From: Arabidopsis thaliana
Taxonomy: Eukaryota; Streptophyta; Magnoliopsida; Brassicales; Brassicaceae
DNA: 64,000 bases
NCBI RefSeq assembly: GCF_000001735.4
Contig: NC_003075.7
Coordinates: forward strand, 10,231,001-10,295,000
Direction of reading: 5' to 3'
Part shown: positions 23,854-36,991 of the stretch, in pieces
How positions within the stretch are numbered: position 1 is the first letter of the stretch
Layout: every line of letters starts with the position of its first letter
Notes under the pieces: model-generated
Told to the model about the DNA's origin: nothing
Database searches by the model: none
Seen by the model: only the letters and a program-made list of their open reading frames with translations
Program-made: the position numbers and the translations under genes

Positions 23854-26177
23854 GCTCTATATGTTTAAGCTAATCAATAAACTAATCGTAGTTATAGTTA
23901 TGAATCATTGGATTAAGAAAAAAATGGATCGTTATGGATTAGTTTTTAATCTTTAAGGCTTTTAGCATTGCAATAATAATAATAAAAATATAAAGAATCG
24001 GAATAATATGCTCGTGTGGTTTCTTTCTTCCGTGATTGTAATTGTCTCTTTTCTCCTACTCTTTTATGAAGAGAAATAAAATGAAGGTTATTTCTACATT
24101 TTTACAATTAGGAATCTTTGAAATAATGGTTTTAAATTGTTGACTCAGTTGGTTTAGTTACTAAATATACTGATTTGTATTGCTGACAACAAAAGTTAGA
24201 CTAAATACATGTTTGAAAATTTTCTTGATAATTCTTTGTCCATTTTGCATAATGCATAGTAAAAGGGCATCATGTAAGATTCTTAATTTGAAGTTCTAAA
24301 CTAATTAATATCAATACTTTAGTATAATATTATTAGGTTGGAAGGTATTTTACACTCAGAACAGAAAGTATGATGACCTAAACTGTAGATCTCGTGAATT
24401 TCATGGCCGTTTGACTCAAATCTGTTCGGAGGTTATGAATTTATGATGTCCGTTGAATCATTGAGCTGTTGAACTAATGGAGTGGTTTACTCTATAATAC
24501 TTTGGTGTGTTTTTATCAAAAACCGACCGAATCAACAGATATAATTTATTTTGAACAAGTTGGTGAAAGACAAAATAGAGGTTCTATTGATCTAAATATA
24601 ACGGTGAAGATTGGAAATTTTCATGTTTTTTCGGGAATTGGGCCTTTATGAATGGACTATTGGGCCTTGCTATTTCAAAGCTTGGGTGTTGGTGGGGCTT
24701 GCTATTTCAAAGCTTGGGTGTTGGTGGGGGAGTGTGAGTGGTTGCCACGTGAAGGATACTTATTCCCTTGTCCTTTTCATTCCCGCAATTTTAGGGATTT
24801 TGGTCAACGAAACTTATTTCACTTTCTTTCAGTAAATCGATTTTTTTCTCAGGTGTATATTTCTCAAGTTATTGTCTACTTTACAAATTTTCATGGGTTT
24901 CTCCTCCTCTTTTTGTATTAGATAGATTAGAATAAATGTTCGCTTGACCAGTCGTTAATTTATTTATAGACACTTTTGAAGAATTGGTTATTAATAAATG
25001 TAGTACCTACCAAAACATAAGTAACGACAAACAGATAGTTAAGTTATGATTAAAAGAAATTTCTTCAAATACCATTTCTATTAGTTTTTCTCTCATTTTT
25101 CATACTATTATTCTTCATTCTTTTTTTGTTTGTTTAGCAATTAAAAATCAAAGTTTTGAATATTGGAGACGGAAAGAGGTGGCCGAGTAATGTTTTTTCC
25201 TCTTAAAACGATTACTATACTACCTAGAAAACAATTACATAATCTAAAAGTAATATACTATACACTATGTAATCTAGAAGTGAAATGTTAATTTATAGTC
25301 AATATCTAAGGCCGGTTGTTTTAGCAAATTATAAGTCAATTTTTTGGAATGTTATGAGTAATTCAAAGTAATTAAATTATATATCGTAATCGAGCCCCAT
25401 CATCCGTCGAGGCGAATGCCGCGACTTTTCTTTCAAAGACTTTAAACAAAGTAAACAATTAGTGGTGCATTCGGAGAAAAGAAAATTAGTGCTTACATTA
25501 TAAACGACGTTGCGTGGCTCGGAAAAGGACACAACAACATGTGTTACATTACCAAAGTCGGTAATTTGGCTCACATAAATGTCTTTTCTCACTTTTTCTT
25601 TTATTTTGTTTGTTTCATTACTTTTAGAGAAAAAAAAAATACAGTTGAAACTTGAACCACAACTACTCCTCACGTTTTGCCTTGAGGAATATTTCACCTT
25701 ATTAGGGCCAAATTTGTGTCTCTGATCTTCTTGTACTCCGATGTCTAACGACATCGTTATGTATTCACAATACATAAAATTTCCAACAAAAAGAAAAGTA
25801 GTTGATCTCAATATCTCATCATTAATTTTCAATCAAATCTTTGTGGGGGATGGGATTTATTCTAAGCTCAATTATAACTTATATAAGAAATGAAAACAAC
25901 CAAACACAAGGTTAAAGAGAAAGTCTCTTTATTGACAATTCTTTAGTCGCACACTTATAATAGATTCATCTGCTATTTTCCTAAACTCCAGCCTTCAATC
26001 TCGGTCCTAGACATTCGGCAATCATTTACACACATATATTAATACATTAACTCTATTCTTATTTTTCCGATTTTCTTACTTTAATAAGAACAACTACAAT
26101 CTCAAACACATAGCAAGAGAAGAGATACACAAAACAAAGACTCTGTTTGTTATTCTTCCTTCTTTTTGTTTTCAAGA
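23854..26177. other. Intergenic region between PYL13 and the DUF688 gene
   Basis: No supportable gene. It holds an exact 32-bp tandem duplication at 24666-24729 (separate entry) beside TTGGGCC site-II-type motifs, and a CACGTG G-box near 24747. A 151-codon minus-strand frame at 25377-25832 has no recognisable domain and is not called. The last 200 bp are the leader and promoter of the next gene. Confidence 0.45.
24666..24729. repeat. Exact 32-bp tandem duplication
   Basis: Two identical head-to-tail copies of a unit that begins CTTGCTATTTCAAAG and ends TGTTGGTGGGG. Perfect identity in non-coding DNA suggests a recent slippage or repair event. The copies follow a TTGGGCC motif. Confidence 0.9.
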
Positions 26178-27734
26178 ATGGAGGGAAAGAAATTGAATTT
26201 GTATGCTCCATTACCATCAATCAGGCGAATTCCGTCTATGATAGAGCGTTCAAGTGAGTTAGAGAATAAGAAGACGACGATTACAAGACCAGAGCTTCGA
26301 TCATGTCCGAGCACAAAACAAGAAACGCCGGTTTTTGTATTACCAGACCAGAGCTTTGATCATCTCACAGAACCAGCTTCAATTCCTTTTATGTGGGAAC
26401 AAATCCCTGGAAAACCAAAAGATGACATGGCTACATTGATTCAAGAGTCAGGTCTACTAGAAACCGATGATGAAGAAGAAGACGAAGTAGATGAAGATTT
26501 GGATACGGTTTCTTCAAATGTAAGCTTCTCTGTTAACTGCAGCACAAGTGGAGTTAGCGAAATCGAGAAGACCGGTGAGAGATCTGATTGTGATGAGAAG
26601 TCTAGAGAAAGTCTTGATCTAATGATGTCAAGATTCTTACCAGCTGCTAAAGCAATGGCTCTTCAGACACATCAGAAACATCAATCTTCTTATAACTCTT
26701 CAGAGCAGAAGCTAATCACTCAGAACAGAGAAGCTCTCGTAGCTCGTCAAAGAAGTCAACTGGTTGCAGAACATGAACATTTCGCCATTGTTCAGAGTCT
26801 TTACGATGACTTAAACATTGATGATGATACTGAAGACGACGAGAATGATGATGATGGTGATGATTATGGTCATGTTGATCACAAGATCTACCCAGCTGAA
26901 GTTACCAAGAAAGCTTGCGGATTCTTGCCAAGGCTTTGTGCGAAGAACTCATTCAAGTTTCTAAACCCGGTTCCTTTGGATTCAGTATCAAACCGGTCTA
27001 TGAAACATTCGGGTGATCAAACCAGTTTACCAAACTGGTCAACTAGGCGTCTTTCCGGTTTTATCTCTCCGTACCGAACCTCTTGTTCGGATTCCGGTTT
27101 TCTCGGAACTCCCGAGAAACCAGAGAGCTTCAAAAGGCTAAACAGAGGAATAAGCAAGTCTCAAGAACTGTATCCAACAAGAACAAGAAGAGAGGTTCTT
27201 CCTAATTACTCAAATTCTGGAGAGATCAAAATGTTTAGAAACTCGATCTCTACTCCTTCGAGGATCCAACGGACCACAATTCACGATTCTAGGTTTCTTG
27301 TTGAGGAAGTAAACAGAAGAAGGAACAACAAGTCAGGGAATCTTCAACAAACATCGTCGGAATATACACCTGCGCTTTCTCCTCCTCCGTTACCGGAAAC
27401 TCCGTCTCGTTCCTGGCTCGGACGAACCCTCCTACCGCCGGTGAACCCGAGACCGTACGGCGTCGTTTTAGGTCAAGTTGGTATCAAGAAACTGAATCAA
27501 GAAGTTCTTGAATCTACGAAATGGGAAACGATCGTTAAAACATCGTATGTTCACAACGATCACGCTCGTTATTCTCAGGTATTAATTACTCTTTGAACAT
27601 TTTTGGTTCTAACAAATCGAATTCTTTTAAAAATACGTTGTATTATTGAACATTTTAATTTATATATCTTCTCTTTGTGACATTCTTCTATGCAGGAGCT
27701 GATTGTTTATCCATCTCGCCAGCAAAATACATAA
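26178..27734 (+). CDS. DUF688 family protein
   Basis: Two exons (26178-27578, 27696-27734) give 479 residues. The first part has the DUF688 hallmark SIPFMWEQIPGKPK near residue 75, matching the family pattern of Pro-Phe-x-Trp-Glu-x-x-Pro-Gly-Lys-Pro. An acidic stretch with many Glu and Asp follows, then long Ser/Arg-rich low-complexity sequence and a second acidic run near residue 220. A conserved C-terminal block (SRSWLGRTLLPPVNPRPYG) precedes a short last exon of twelve residues. No membrane segment or catalytic motif is visible. The family is plant-specific with no established function. The in-frame ATG twelve bases upstream is possible but MEGKK is the better start. I recall At4g18630. 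Confidence 0.85.
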
Positions 27735-29480
27735 AACCAGACAAATTACTTCTTGTTTTTACATTACAATTAAGTTAATAAATAGTTTTAAGGTTTGCCT
27801 CTTATTTTTCTTGTAGGCAACACAAATGTACCCGAGATTGATTCTTTATGTTTCAATATTTTTGTGTGTGTTATAATTGTGGCGTTTGTTTTCCGACCGC
27901 ATTATTTGTAATTGGAAGACCTCATGTTATTGATGTTAGATACAATATGGATTCCGTGCCTAACCAGTTCTGACTTAGCCGGTTTAGACCGGCACAATTA
28001 TACAACATAACCAGGCTGATTCATAGTGTCGATTCGATAAACCGATGAAGTTTCTTAAATAATCATATATGATCATATCATCATAATTGAAATTAGAGCT
28101 ATCTTTGTCTAAGACACACATATAATATAAGATTTTGATTGACTTCTTTTTCTTATAATATCAGCTGCAATTGACATTTGATCATGACGGAATAAAATAT
28201 TTTAAGAAAGTAATGGGAGACATGTTACTAGCGATGATGCTCTTTTTTTTTTGCTTTTGTCAAATTACGGGTGATGACTGATGATGTTCATGCACATTAA
28301 TTCAAAACCCCATGTCATGTGTGGTAGTGCTCATTATACACAAACGATATGAAAACCGTTGGATTACCGATATCCAACGGTCACAAAGATTCACTATTTT
28401 ATTACGCACTAGTAAAGTATAAGAGGCAGGCACGTCCCCCATGCCCCATGAGTCTTGTTGTTGAATTCGATTTTAAAATAACAAAATTAGAGAGTGAGAA
28501 TAGATTTGGATACTAAAATTAAAAATACATAAATCGTTCATTTTGTGTTTTAAAATACTTATGGTGACGTGGCTTAGTGTAGTATAGTTAAGCACGTATA
28601 ATTATTAAAAAAAAAAAATAGAAACCAAAAGTAAACTACAAGAAAATTAGGGGTTGTGAAATTGGAAAATTTTCGAAATAATTAAAAAAAGAAAACAAAT
28701 TGTGCAAAGAGAGAGAAGAGGGAAGACAAAGGGAAGAGGGAGGAGAGAGAAGGCACCACCCTTTGGCCCTGGAGAGACCAAAGATGGTCGAAGAGAGACA
28801 ACTCTGAGATCATCATCATCATCCTGCAAAAACTAACGAGAAATCGATTTTCAAAAATATAATCAAGATCGATTTCTAGGGATATTTTGATTTCTAAATC
28901 CTCTCACCAACATTCTCTTGCTTGCCCTACCCGCTTGCTGGTTTCATCCAGAAACATAATAATACATTGTTTGCATTATAAGGAATTCCTTTATACAGTA
29001 AGTTTTATCATTACCTATCATTTGTTTGGTTCCTTTACGTAATTTGCAATGTTCCTCATTTTAAAGAGAACAACATAATGTTTTTTTTAGGTATATATAC
29101 GTTGCTTCTTCGAAACGGTATCCCCTTTGGTAATTATTGTTATTTTTATTGCATTTTCTTCAGGTATCAAGAGATCCACAAGAAGCTGTTAGATCCCAGA
29201 GATTAACACTGTGATGAAAAGGGTTTTGTGAAAATCAATTTTCAAACCTGGAAAATGATGATCAAGGACCCTTATATCCGACAATTTTCTTCTTTCTTCT
29301 GTACATTGTAATATATAGAAAATTAACATTTTTTCTCTTTCTTTCTTTTTTTTCTTTTGATATTTGGTTTGGTTATATAGAAGAGAAAGTTTGTTTCTGG
29401 GAAATGGGTTTTTTGGATTTTGGTTTGTAATTAGGGAAAAAAATCTTTAGTATATAGTGTTTGTTGTAAAAAACCTTATA
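27735..29480. promoter_or_regulatory. Intergenic region and spliced leader of MRH1
   Basis: AT-rich. It includes a 10-bp inverted repeat ACCGTTGGAT / ATCCAACGGT at 28355-28381 with a 7-base loop. The MRH1 leader seems to contain an intron, donor GTAAGT at 28998 and acceptor CAG ending at 29163. No other gene is seen. Confidence 0.5.
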
Positions 29481-32400
29481 ATGATGGGTTGTGGATTTCA
29501 CTTCCCTTGGTTCTTCTTCTTGATCATTGGCCTTCAAGCTCCTCTCTCATTGTCCCTCACTTCCCAAGGTTAGATCTTTATAATTATTATCTTCTTGTTC
29601 TTGTTTTAAATGATTTGTTTAGGGTTTTCGTTCATGCTTTAATTTGTGTTGAATTCAGGATCCGCATTGTTGAAGTTCCGGGCAAGAGTCAACTCAGATC
29701 CTCATGGGACTCTTGCGAATTGGAATGTTTCTGGTATTAATGATCTCTGCTATTGGTCAGGGGTTACTTGTGTTGACGGTAAAGTGCAGATTCTGTAAGT
29801 TCCTCTGTTTTAGACTAAACTATGAGAAGATGAGACCATTAGTGTAACTATGTTCTGATAAATGTTTTGTTGTGTTTTTTTAGGGATCTTAGCGGATATT
29901 CTTTGGAAGGAACGTTAGCTCCTGAGCTTAGCCAATTGAGTGACTTAAGATCTCTGTAAGGATCTTTTCTTTGATGACTCAACTCCGGTTTTTCCATGTT
30001 TGGTTGTTTTTTCTTGGAGTAAACCACTTTCTTGTCGTTACAGAATACTCTCTCGGAACCATTTCTCCGGTGGAATTCCAAAGGAGTATGGGAGTTTCGA
30101 AAACTTGGAAGTCCTGGATTTGAGAGAGAATGATTTGAGCGGACAAATTCCACCTGAGCTAAGCAATGGCTTATCGCTAAAACACTTGTGAGTTAACATT
30201 TCTAATGTTCAATTCTTAAGAAAATGTATTGAATAGAAGTGTACCTTAAATGTTTGTTTGCTACGACCTTGTTGAACTGATGTAGGTTGCTTTCTGGTAA
30301 CAAATTTTCGGATGATATGAGAATAAAGATCGTGAGACTTCAATCTTCGTATGAAGTTCGGTTAAAGAAGAGTCCAAAGTTATCACCTTTGGCTGTTCTC
30401 GGCTGTATTAACAGAAAACTTGGACACTGGTAAGCTCTGTAATATATATTCTGATTCATCTAACACAAAGAGTGTTTTTTTGGTTATGCATATCCACCGT
30501 TCATCTTCCTTGACAGTGTTTCAAGAAACCGTATCATTCAAGTAAAAAAGGTAGAAGCTATTGTATTCCGGATCAAAGCAACCTCCAGACGTTTCTTGAA
30601 AGCATTCCCTAGTAAGCCAAAGACAGTTTGGATTCAACAAATTTAACGTAGAAACTAGAGATAAGTACTTGAAGGTGTCATTTCAATCTGATTCTTGCAG
30701 GCTTTTTGGAGGAAACTGATATCTACAAACGACGTGAGCTACTCGAGGAGACAAGTAATTTAGCGGCTGAGCCTGCTCCTTCAGCTCCTAGTCCTTCTCC
30801 CGGGATTATAACTGAAGCTTCACCTCGAAGCAGCGGGTCTTTCCCTGCAGTAACCAATGCAAAGAAGAGAAGACCACCTTTAGTCCCTCCTGTACCTTCT
30901 CCTGATAAGGGCAGTACTAGTCCTGATATCTCTAAGAATCAGCCACAAGATAATAAACAGTCAAAAGGATCAAAACATGTATGGCTGTATGTGGTTATCG
31001 CGGTTGCTTCTTTCGTCGGTTTACTGATTATAGTAGCGGTTATCTTCTTCTGCCGGAAAAGAGCTGTCAAGAGCATAGGTCCTTGGAAAACTGGTCTTAG
31101 TGGACAATTGCAGAAAGCTTTTGTTACCGGTAAAAAATCTTATTTCTCTTTGTTTCCATTTTTACTCTGTTTCTTTAGGAACATTAACACTGAAACTGAG
31201 AACAAAATGTAGGGGTACCAAAGCTCAATCGGTCTGAGCTTGAAACAGCGTGTGAAGATTTCAGCAACATCATAGAGACATTTGACGGTTACACTGTGTA
31301 TAAAGGAACATTGTCGAGTGGTGTTGAGATAGCGGTAGCTTCAACCGCGATTGCTGAATCTAAAGAATGGACAAGAGCCATGGAAATGGCATACCGTAGA
31401 AAGGTTACTGCTTACTCCTTCTTAACTAACAAAAAACTAACTTAAAAGGTCTTATCATTATAACTTAAAAGGTCTTTTTGTAGATTGATACTCTGTCACG
31501 GATCAACCATAAGAACTTTGTGAATCTGATTGGATACTGCGAAGAAGATGATCCTTTTAATAGGATGATGGTCTTTGAATATGCTCCAAATGGAACTCTT
31601 TTCGAACATTTGCACGGTAACAACATTGGTCTTGGTCTTTTCATGATGTTATCTCGGCTTTCACTCTCTCAGTTAATAACGTTTTCCGCCTATCAGATAA
31701 GGAGACAGAGCATCTTGATTGGAGCGCACGGATGAGAATAATAATGGGAACGGCTTACTGTCTTCAACATATGCACGGGATGAACCCGCCTATGGCTCAT
31801 ACGGACTTCAATTCATCGGAAATCTACCTAACCGATGACTACGCAGCCAAGGTTTGCTCTAAAACTCTCAAACTGTTATTAAAGGTGTTGTTATTAAGCT
31901 GTATGTGCTCAAGAACCTCTGAAACTTGTATTACAAGTTTACGTTTTTAAGATGAATTTGCTCAAGAACCTTGAAACTGTTTTAGATGTTTTGTCTTTAA
32001 GCCGCTAAAAAGATTTGTTTAACCGAATTTACAGGTCTCGGAGATTCCATTCAACTTAGAGGCAAGATTAAATCCGAAGAAACACGTGAGTGGAGACTTA
32101 GAGCAAACGTCATTGTTACTACCTCCAGAACCGGAGGCTAACGTCCATAGCTTCGGAGTCCTGATGCTCGAAATCATCTCTGGAAAGCTCTCTTTCTCAG
32201 ACGAATACGGATCTATCGAGCAATGGGTATATATATATAAGCGATAATAATCCCTATCTAATAATATAAAAAAAGCAGAGGATATCATCTATATACTAAC
32301 GGTCTGGTCCATATTTCAGGCATCGAAGTACCTTGAAAAAGACGACTTGGGAGAGATGATAGATCCATCGTTAAAGACATTCAAAGAAGAGGAGCTTGAA

Positions 32401-32577
32401 GTGATCTGCGATGTGATACGAGAATGTCTGAAAACAGAACAGAGACAACGACCTTCAATGAAAGATGTAGCGGAACAACTGAAACAAGTTATCAACATAA
32501 CTCCTGAGAAAGCTACTCCAAGATCCTCTCCTCTTTGGTGGGCAGAGCTCGAAATCTTGTCCTCTGAAGCTACTTGA
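29481..32577 (+). CDS. MRH1: Leucine-rich repeat receptor-like pseudokinase MRH1
   Basis: Twelve exons: 29481-29568, 29659-29794, 29884-29955, 30044-30187, 30286-30429, 30517-30611, 30701-31129, 31213-31403, 31484-31616, 31697-31851, 32035-32226 and 32320-32577. They total 678 residues. Order: signal peptide (1 to about 25), LRR N-cap with SALLKFRARV, a few LRRs (about 70-155), a Ser/Pro-rich juxtamembrane stretch (about 235-315), one membrane helix (about 319-344), then a cytoplasmic kinase-like domain (about 385-650). The kinase lacks key residues: the VAIK Lys is replaced (EIAVAST), HRD reads HTD within HTDFNSSEIYL, and DFG is missing. It is therefore probably a pseudokinase acting as a scaffold. 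Loss of MRH1 (At4g18640, from memory) impairs root hair growth. Confidence 0.9.
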
Positions 32578-33042
32578 CCAATCAGAGGTTTCTCCTATTC
32601 GTTTAATGCTCTCAATCTCTCTATACGTTGTATCGATTTTTCTTTTTCTTCTGATTTCTTGGATCAGTTTTTCTTATATGAGCATTTGGTTTCTTGATTC
32701 TTCAACGTTCAGTTTGTTTTGATTAGTGTTTCCTTCTCTATGGATTTGATATATACGAGTTTCGATATGTGTTTGTATATTGCATAGTAGTATTATTATT
32801 TTTGTGATGATATATATGTGTGATTCTAATTTTTGAATATTATTAGGTTTCGCTTATATTTTAGTCTTTGATGTATAAAATTTGTTACTTCACATTCATA
32901 TATTTCATGCATGAAATTACATTCTATTTTTCGTTTGAAGTTTTTAACGCAAGAGGCAGTTGATGGAAGTTAAAAATTTCATTCTTATTGTAATATGAAA
33001 AAAAAAAAAAACAGAACAGAGAAAATAACTCTTAAGTTTGTG

Positions 33043-34422
33043 TCAGGAGTGAGTGACATAATGTCTTCGGTTTCCCCACCGACGTAACTGAACCTGAAAC
33101 GTAGCCGCCGCTGCCAAAAACTCAACGCATTGCGGTGGAGTTAAAATGTCTAATATACCTTTAAGCGTTTTCAGCCGCACACAATCCGCAGCCTTCACCA
33201 TTTTCTCAAGACCCATCGATAATCCTCTCACCGCTGCCTCCACCACCATCACCGATTCTCCTCCGACGTGACATCCAAGCCTCGCCAGCTCTACCATTTT
33301 CCGATCAGCCATAGCCACCTAAAGACAGTTTCAAGTTAAATAACTAAAATAAAATGATTTACAAAATTTGTATTCCTACATTTCAGTATAGGTATAGTAA
33401 TTACTGATAAAGGTAAACGGAAAATATTTGATTTAAGTCCAAAATTTACGGAAATGGCGACTTTTTTTTCTTTCACAAATTATGCAAACAGTAAAAAACT
33501 AAAAATAGATGAATAAAAACGTGATTCGAAGAAAATGTAATAGACAAAAACATATTGAATCATTCCACCATTCCGTAAAATATCAAGATCATATATGTTG
33601 TCTTTTATATCAAATAAAATTTAAAATTGTATCCAACTAGCACCACACAGATGAGTAATAATTAGGTCTAACAAAAAAATATTTTGTGTATATATATATA
33701 TATATTAAAATTCGGTATCCCTTGTTTGAATAAACAAAAAAAAATATATAGAATATTTTTGATTTGACACTATTTTCAATATAATTTGCTTTTCGGTTTA
33801 AATGTTAAGGATTCAATAGAAAATTCATCAAAATTGCTATAACTTTAAAGATTTTTTTAAAAAAACATAATTTTCAAAGAAAATAGAGCAATCACTGAAA
33901 ATAGCAATCCATTATTCAGTTAAAAAAATTCCGTTTATAAATAAATCAATGTTTGAAAAATAGTTTTAAAATTCTAATGAATCTAAATGTTGGACCCACC
34001 TGATACCGCTCCATCTCTCTCTCAATTTTTTGCTCATCGAACTTGGTCTTAACTCTCAGCTCCTCCAATTTCTTCACCTGAGCCTCCACAAGCACCACTC
34101 TCGACTTCCTCAGCCTATCAACCATCCGAAACACCATCGACGGTTTCCATCCGGTTAACCAAGAGCAAGCATTCTCTAACGGGTTTAACCAAACTGATCC
34201 GAAAAAAGCTAAGACATCTTCTCTTATGGCTGCCCATTTGGCTGTATAATAAGCTTTGTGATGTGTAGTTAGCTTCGAGATCAAATGTCGAAGCTCGGTC
34301 TCACTCATAGTGTTATTGTTATGAGCAATTAAAAGTTGATGAAGATATAGCTCAAGTTGAATAACCCAACTCTCATAGAACTCTAGGAACTTTTCTTCTA
34401 CTAGGTTTCTCATTTTGCTCAT
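33043..34422 (-). CDS. DOGL4: DOG1-like protein DOGL4
   Basis: Two exons on the minus strand (34000-34422, 33043-33318) give 232 residues. The protein has the DOG1 domain shared with the N-terminal part of TGA-type bZIP factors but has no bZIP. Family landmarks: FYESWVIQLELYLHQLL at the start, WLNPLENACSWLTGWKPS in the middle, and LKTLKGILDILTPPQCVEFLAAAATFQVQLRRWG at the end. The intron sits at phase 0. DOG1 controls seed dormancy through PP2C binding; DOGL4 (At4g18650 as I recall) is reported in seed reserve accumulation and imprinting-related expression. A perfect RY element lies about 100 bp upstream of the start and a TATAAATA box at 34466-34473, consistent with seed regulation. Confidence 0.88.
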
Positions 34423-36400
34423 TAGTGGTTATATTCTATAAAGAAAATTAGCATTTTGGAACAATATTTATACCTACGTCTATCGATATATACACAATGC
34501 ATATATGTATATCCCCAGGTGCATGCATGATGTTTCTGTAATAATAATTTATCTATAATATATTTCGGAATGGTTTTATATTACCAACTCTACTTTGTAC
34601 GGAATAACGAAATATAGAAAATGAATCAATAGTAGAGTTGAAATGGTCGAACACATATTTATTATTAAACCGAAAGAACTTAATATGTAATTATCATTTG
34701 GTCACCAAATATTGCTTAACATGAGTTTTGAAATTTTGAATCTCTTTTATTTGGTTTTTTTTTTTCTGTTTTGATTTTAAGTAACCTTTTAAAGGGTACC
34801 AGTTTGGGAAAATTTAAAAAGACAATAATTAATATGTGATTTGGTATTCGTAAAATTCTTGTACAATTCTTGTACTAATCAGATACTCATATTTTATTAT
34901 ATGCTAAGTCACTATGGCCGGTGGGTTGTCTTCCCTTAAAATTTTAATACAAAATCCTATCAAAAAAGCTTTAAAAAAAAAAAATTTGACGTTATTAGTT
35001 CTGAGGACCTCTACAATGTCGACATGCAGCATGTGAACGTATATCTAAGATTTTAAGTATAGAGATATGTATATAAAAATTGAATGTACATAAAAACTTA
35101 TACGTGGATATTTACGTTCATCGAAAAGATGATTAAAATATACATTAATTAATTAATTCTTTATACGAAAGAAATATTAAAACTTGAAAGAAAAGACATG
35201 ACAGATGGAAGAGAAGGGAGATTACAATAGTTGCATGGTTACGCGCATCACTGGCCGACTGCAAATATGTGACGTTTTGCAAAGTTAGTAAATAGTCTTT
35301 TAATTTACGTAATTTTATATGATGAATTTAAATCAACTCATGCTTAGTATTTTAATAAAACACTGATATATGTTTTCCAAAAATAACAAATGAGAACATT
35401 CATTCAACAGCTACAGAAATTGATGTATTGATAAGATCAATAAAAATGGAATATAATAGTAAGATCTTTCTTCAATGTGAAGAAGACTCGAAAACTAGCT
35501 AAGGGAGGGTTTTGACCTCTGAGAGACCCGAAACGGCAAGTCACAGAGTTGATGGCTCATGTGGATCCTCGTGTCGTTCGTTTAGCCATTATTAGCGTCA
35601 ACGTGGAACATATCTTCCACGTAAGTTACCCAGTCAATCTCCACTAGCTAGTGTATGTATATGAGAATATGCAATGTATATAGTTTTGCTTATCTTTATA
35701 ATAATATGTGTAATAAAATCTACAAGGAAACCATTTTTTTGTTATATTTTGATTTTGTCTTTTAATGTTATTTTATCATGGTTTTAAATAGATTTGTACT
35801 AATTCGAATTAAGAATTTATTATAAACACGGAAAGCATATTTCAGAAAATATATGATTTGTGTAAACTCTAAAGTAAATCATTTTAGATTAACTATAGAA
35901 ACTGAAAATCTAATTACTAATTATATTAAAAAAAAATATTATGATGTTTATCTACTAAAAAATAAACCCCAAAACGGCTAATATATGAATATAACAAATA
36001 AATAACGAAACATGCAGATGCAGTACTATTGTTTCGGCCTTTTGGGTTGGGTTTGGTTTAAACTTTAAACAGATAGAAGCCGACAATTTTGGGACCAGTA
36101 CAATTTCTTAAATGGACTTTTTCTTTTTCTTTACTTCCTCTACTAGGCCTTTAGTGGGCTGCGAGACAAATAAACGGAAGTATAACTTCTTCTAACGTGT
36201 TATAAAATTCTGAGTGTGGTATGTATGGGTAGGTGAGCTCATATTCATATTTTCTTGTCAACAAATTCTCATTTGGGAACTGATTGCTCATATGCATATT
36301 TTATTGGTGCATTTACTTGGATACTTTAAGAAAAAAGTGCCTAAAATAAAAACGAAGCTTATATAATGAGGCATTGAGCAAATTATACAAGAAGACATCA
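34423..36400. other. Intergenic region upstream of DOGL4
   Basis: Contains the DOGL4 promoter, then AT-rich DNA. A short GC-richer island at about 35500-35635 is open for some 42 codons and ends at a good GTAAGT donor, like an isolated exon, but I do not recognise it. Nothing else is supported. Confidence 0.4.
34522..34529. promoter_or_regulatory. RY element upstream of DOGL4
   Basis: Palindromic CATGCATG about 100 bp before the DOGL4 start codon. It is the core site of B3 seed regulators (ABI3, FUS3, LEC2). A TATAAATA box on the minus strand at 34466-34473 lies between it and the gene. Confidence 0.6.
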
Positions 36401-36694
36401 TTAAGAGTGGATAACCTCATAAGCAGCCTCCCAATGCGCATTGATCGAATTATACATGAGTTGACAAATAATATACATCACAAAGCAAAGCTCGGACGAG
36501 TAAAAGTAAGATAAATGAGGCGATGACGCGATATGGTTGGTACTGTTCCAAATTGGAATAGGTGGCATCAGTGGCACGAACAAAGTGATGATTTGCTCAA
36601 TAAGAGCAATGGTCGGACAACTAGCAAGAAGACTACAGTCATAAACTTTGTCAACACTATTTTTGAAGTTGTGATCGGAGTGCAAAATGGTCAC
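36401..36694 (-). pseudogene. Possible Ty1/copia polyprotein remnant
   Basis: A minus-strand open stretch whose last part reads LCFVMYIICQLMYNSI followed by NAHWEAAYEV. This resembles the copia reverse transcriptase/RNase H linker, where 'SYAV...LSQFM...HWEAALRVVRYLK' is typical. The rest has no clear match and there are no LTRs nearby, so at most this is an old scrap. Random resemblance cannot be excluded. Confidence 0.3.
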
Positions 36695-36991
36695 CTCTAA
36701 ATAAATGAGTGGAATCTAATTGACCCCATTTTTTTTTTGTGAAAATGGTAAATGAAGGAGTTGAATATTTTTTTCAAATAATTTCTTCTATTTAATTAAT
36801 TCTTTTAGTTGACTAAAGTTAAATTATTTTCTATATTTAATTAGTTGATTTATTTAACCTACTTTTGTTCAAAAATTATTTCGTAATTTGCATCATTCTT
36901 TCTATCTTACTGATCAATGTAAACAGTAATTAGGGTCAGGTAATAGCTTTGGGCCTTTTACAAATTCCAATAAAACTCTTTCCAATTCTAA

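Noticed and set aside
25377..25832. Minus-strand frame of 151 codons
   Set aside because: No recognisable domain, no splice or promoter context, and AT-rich composition like the surrounding intergenic DNA. Not enough to call a gene without expression data.
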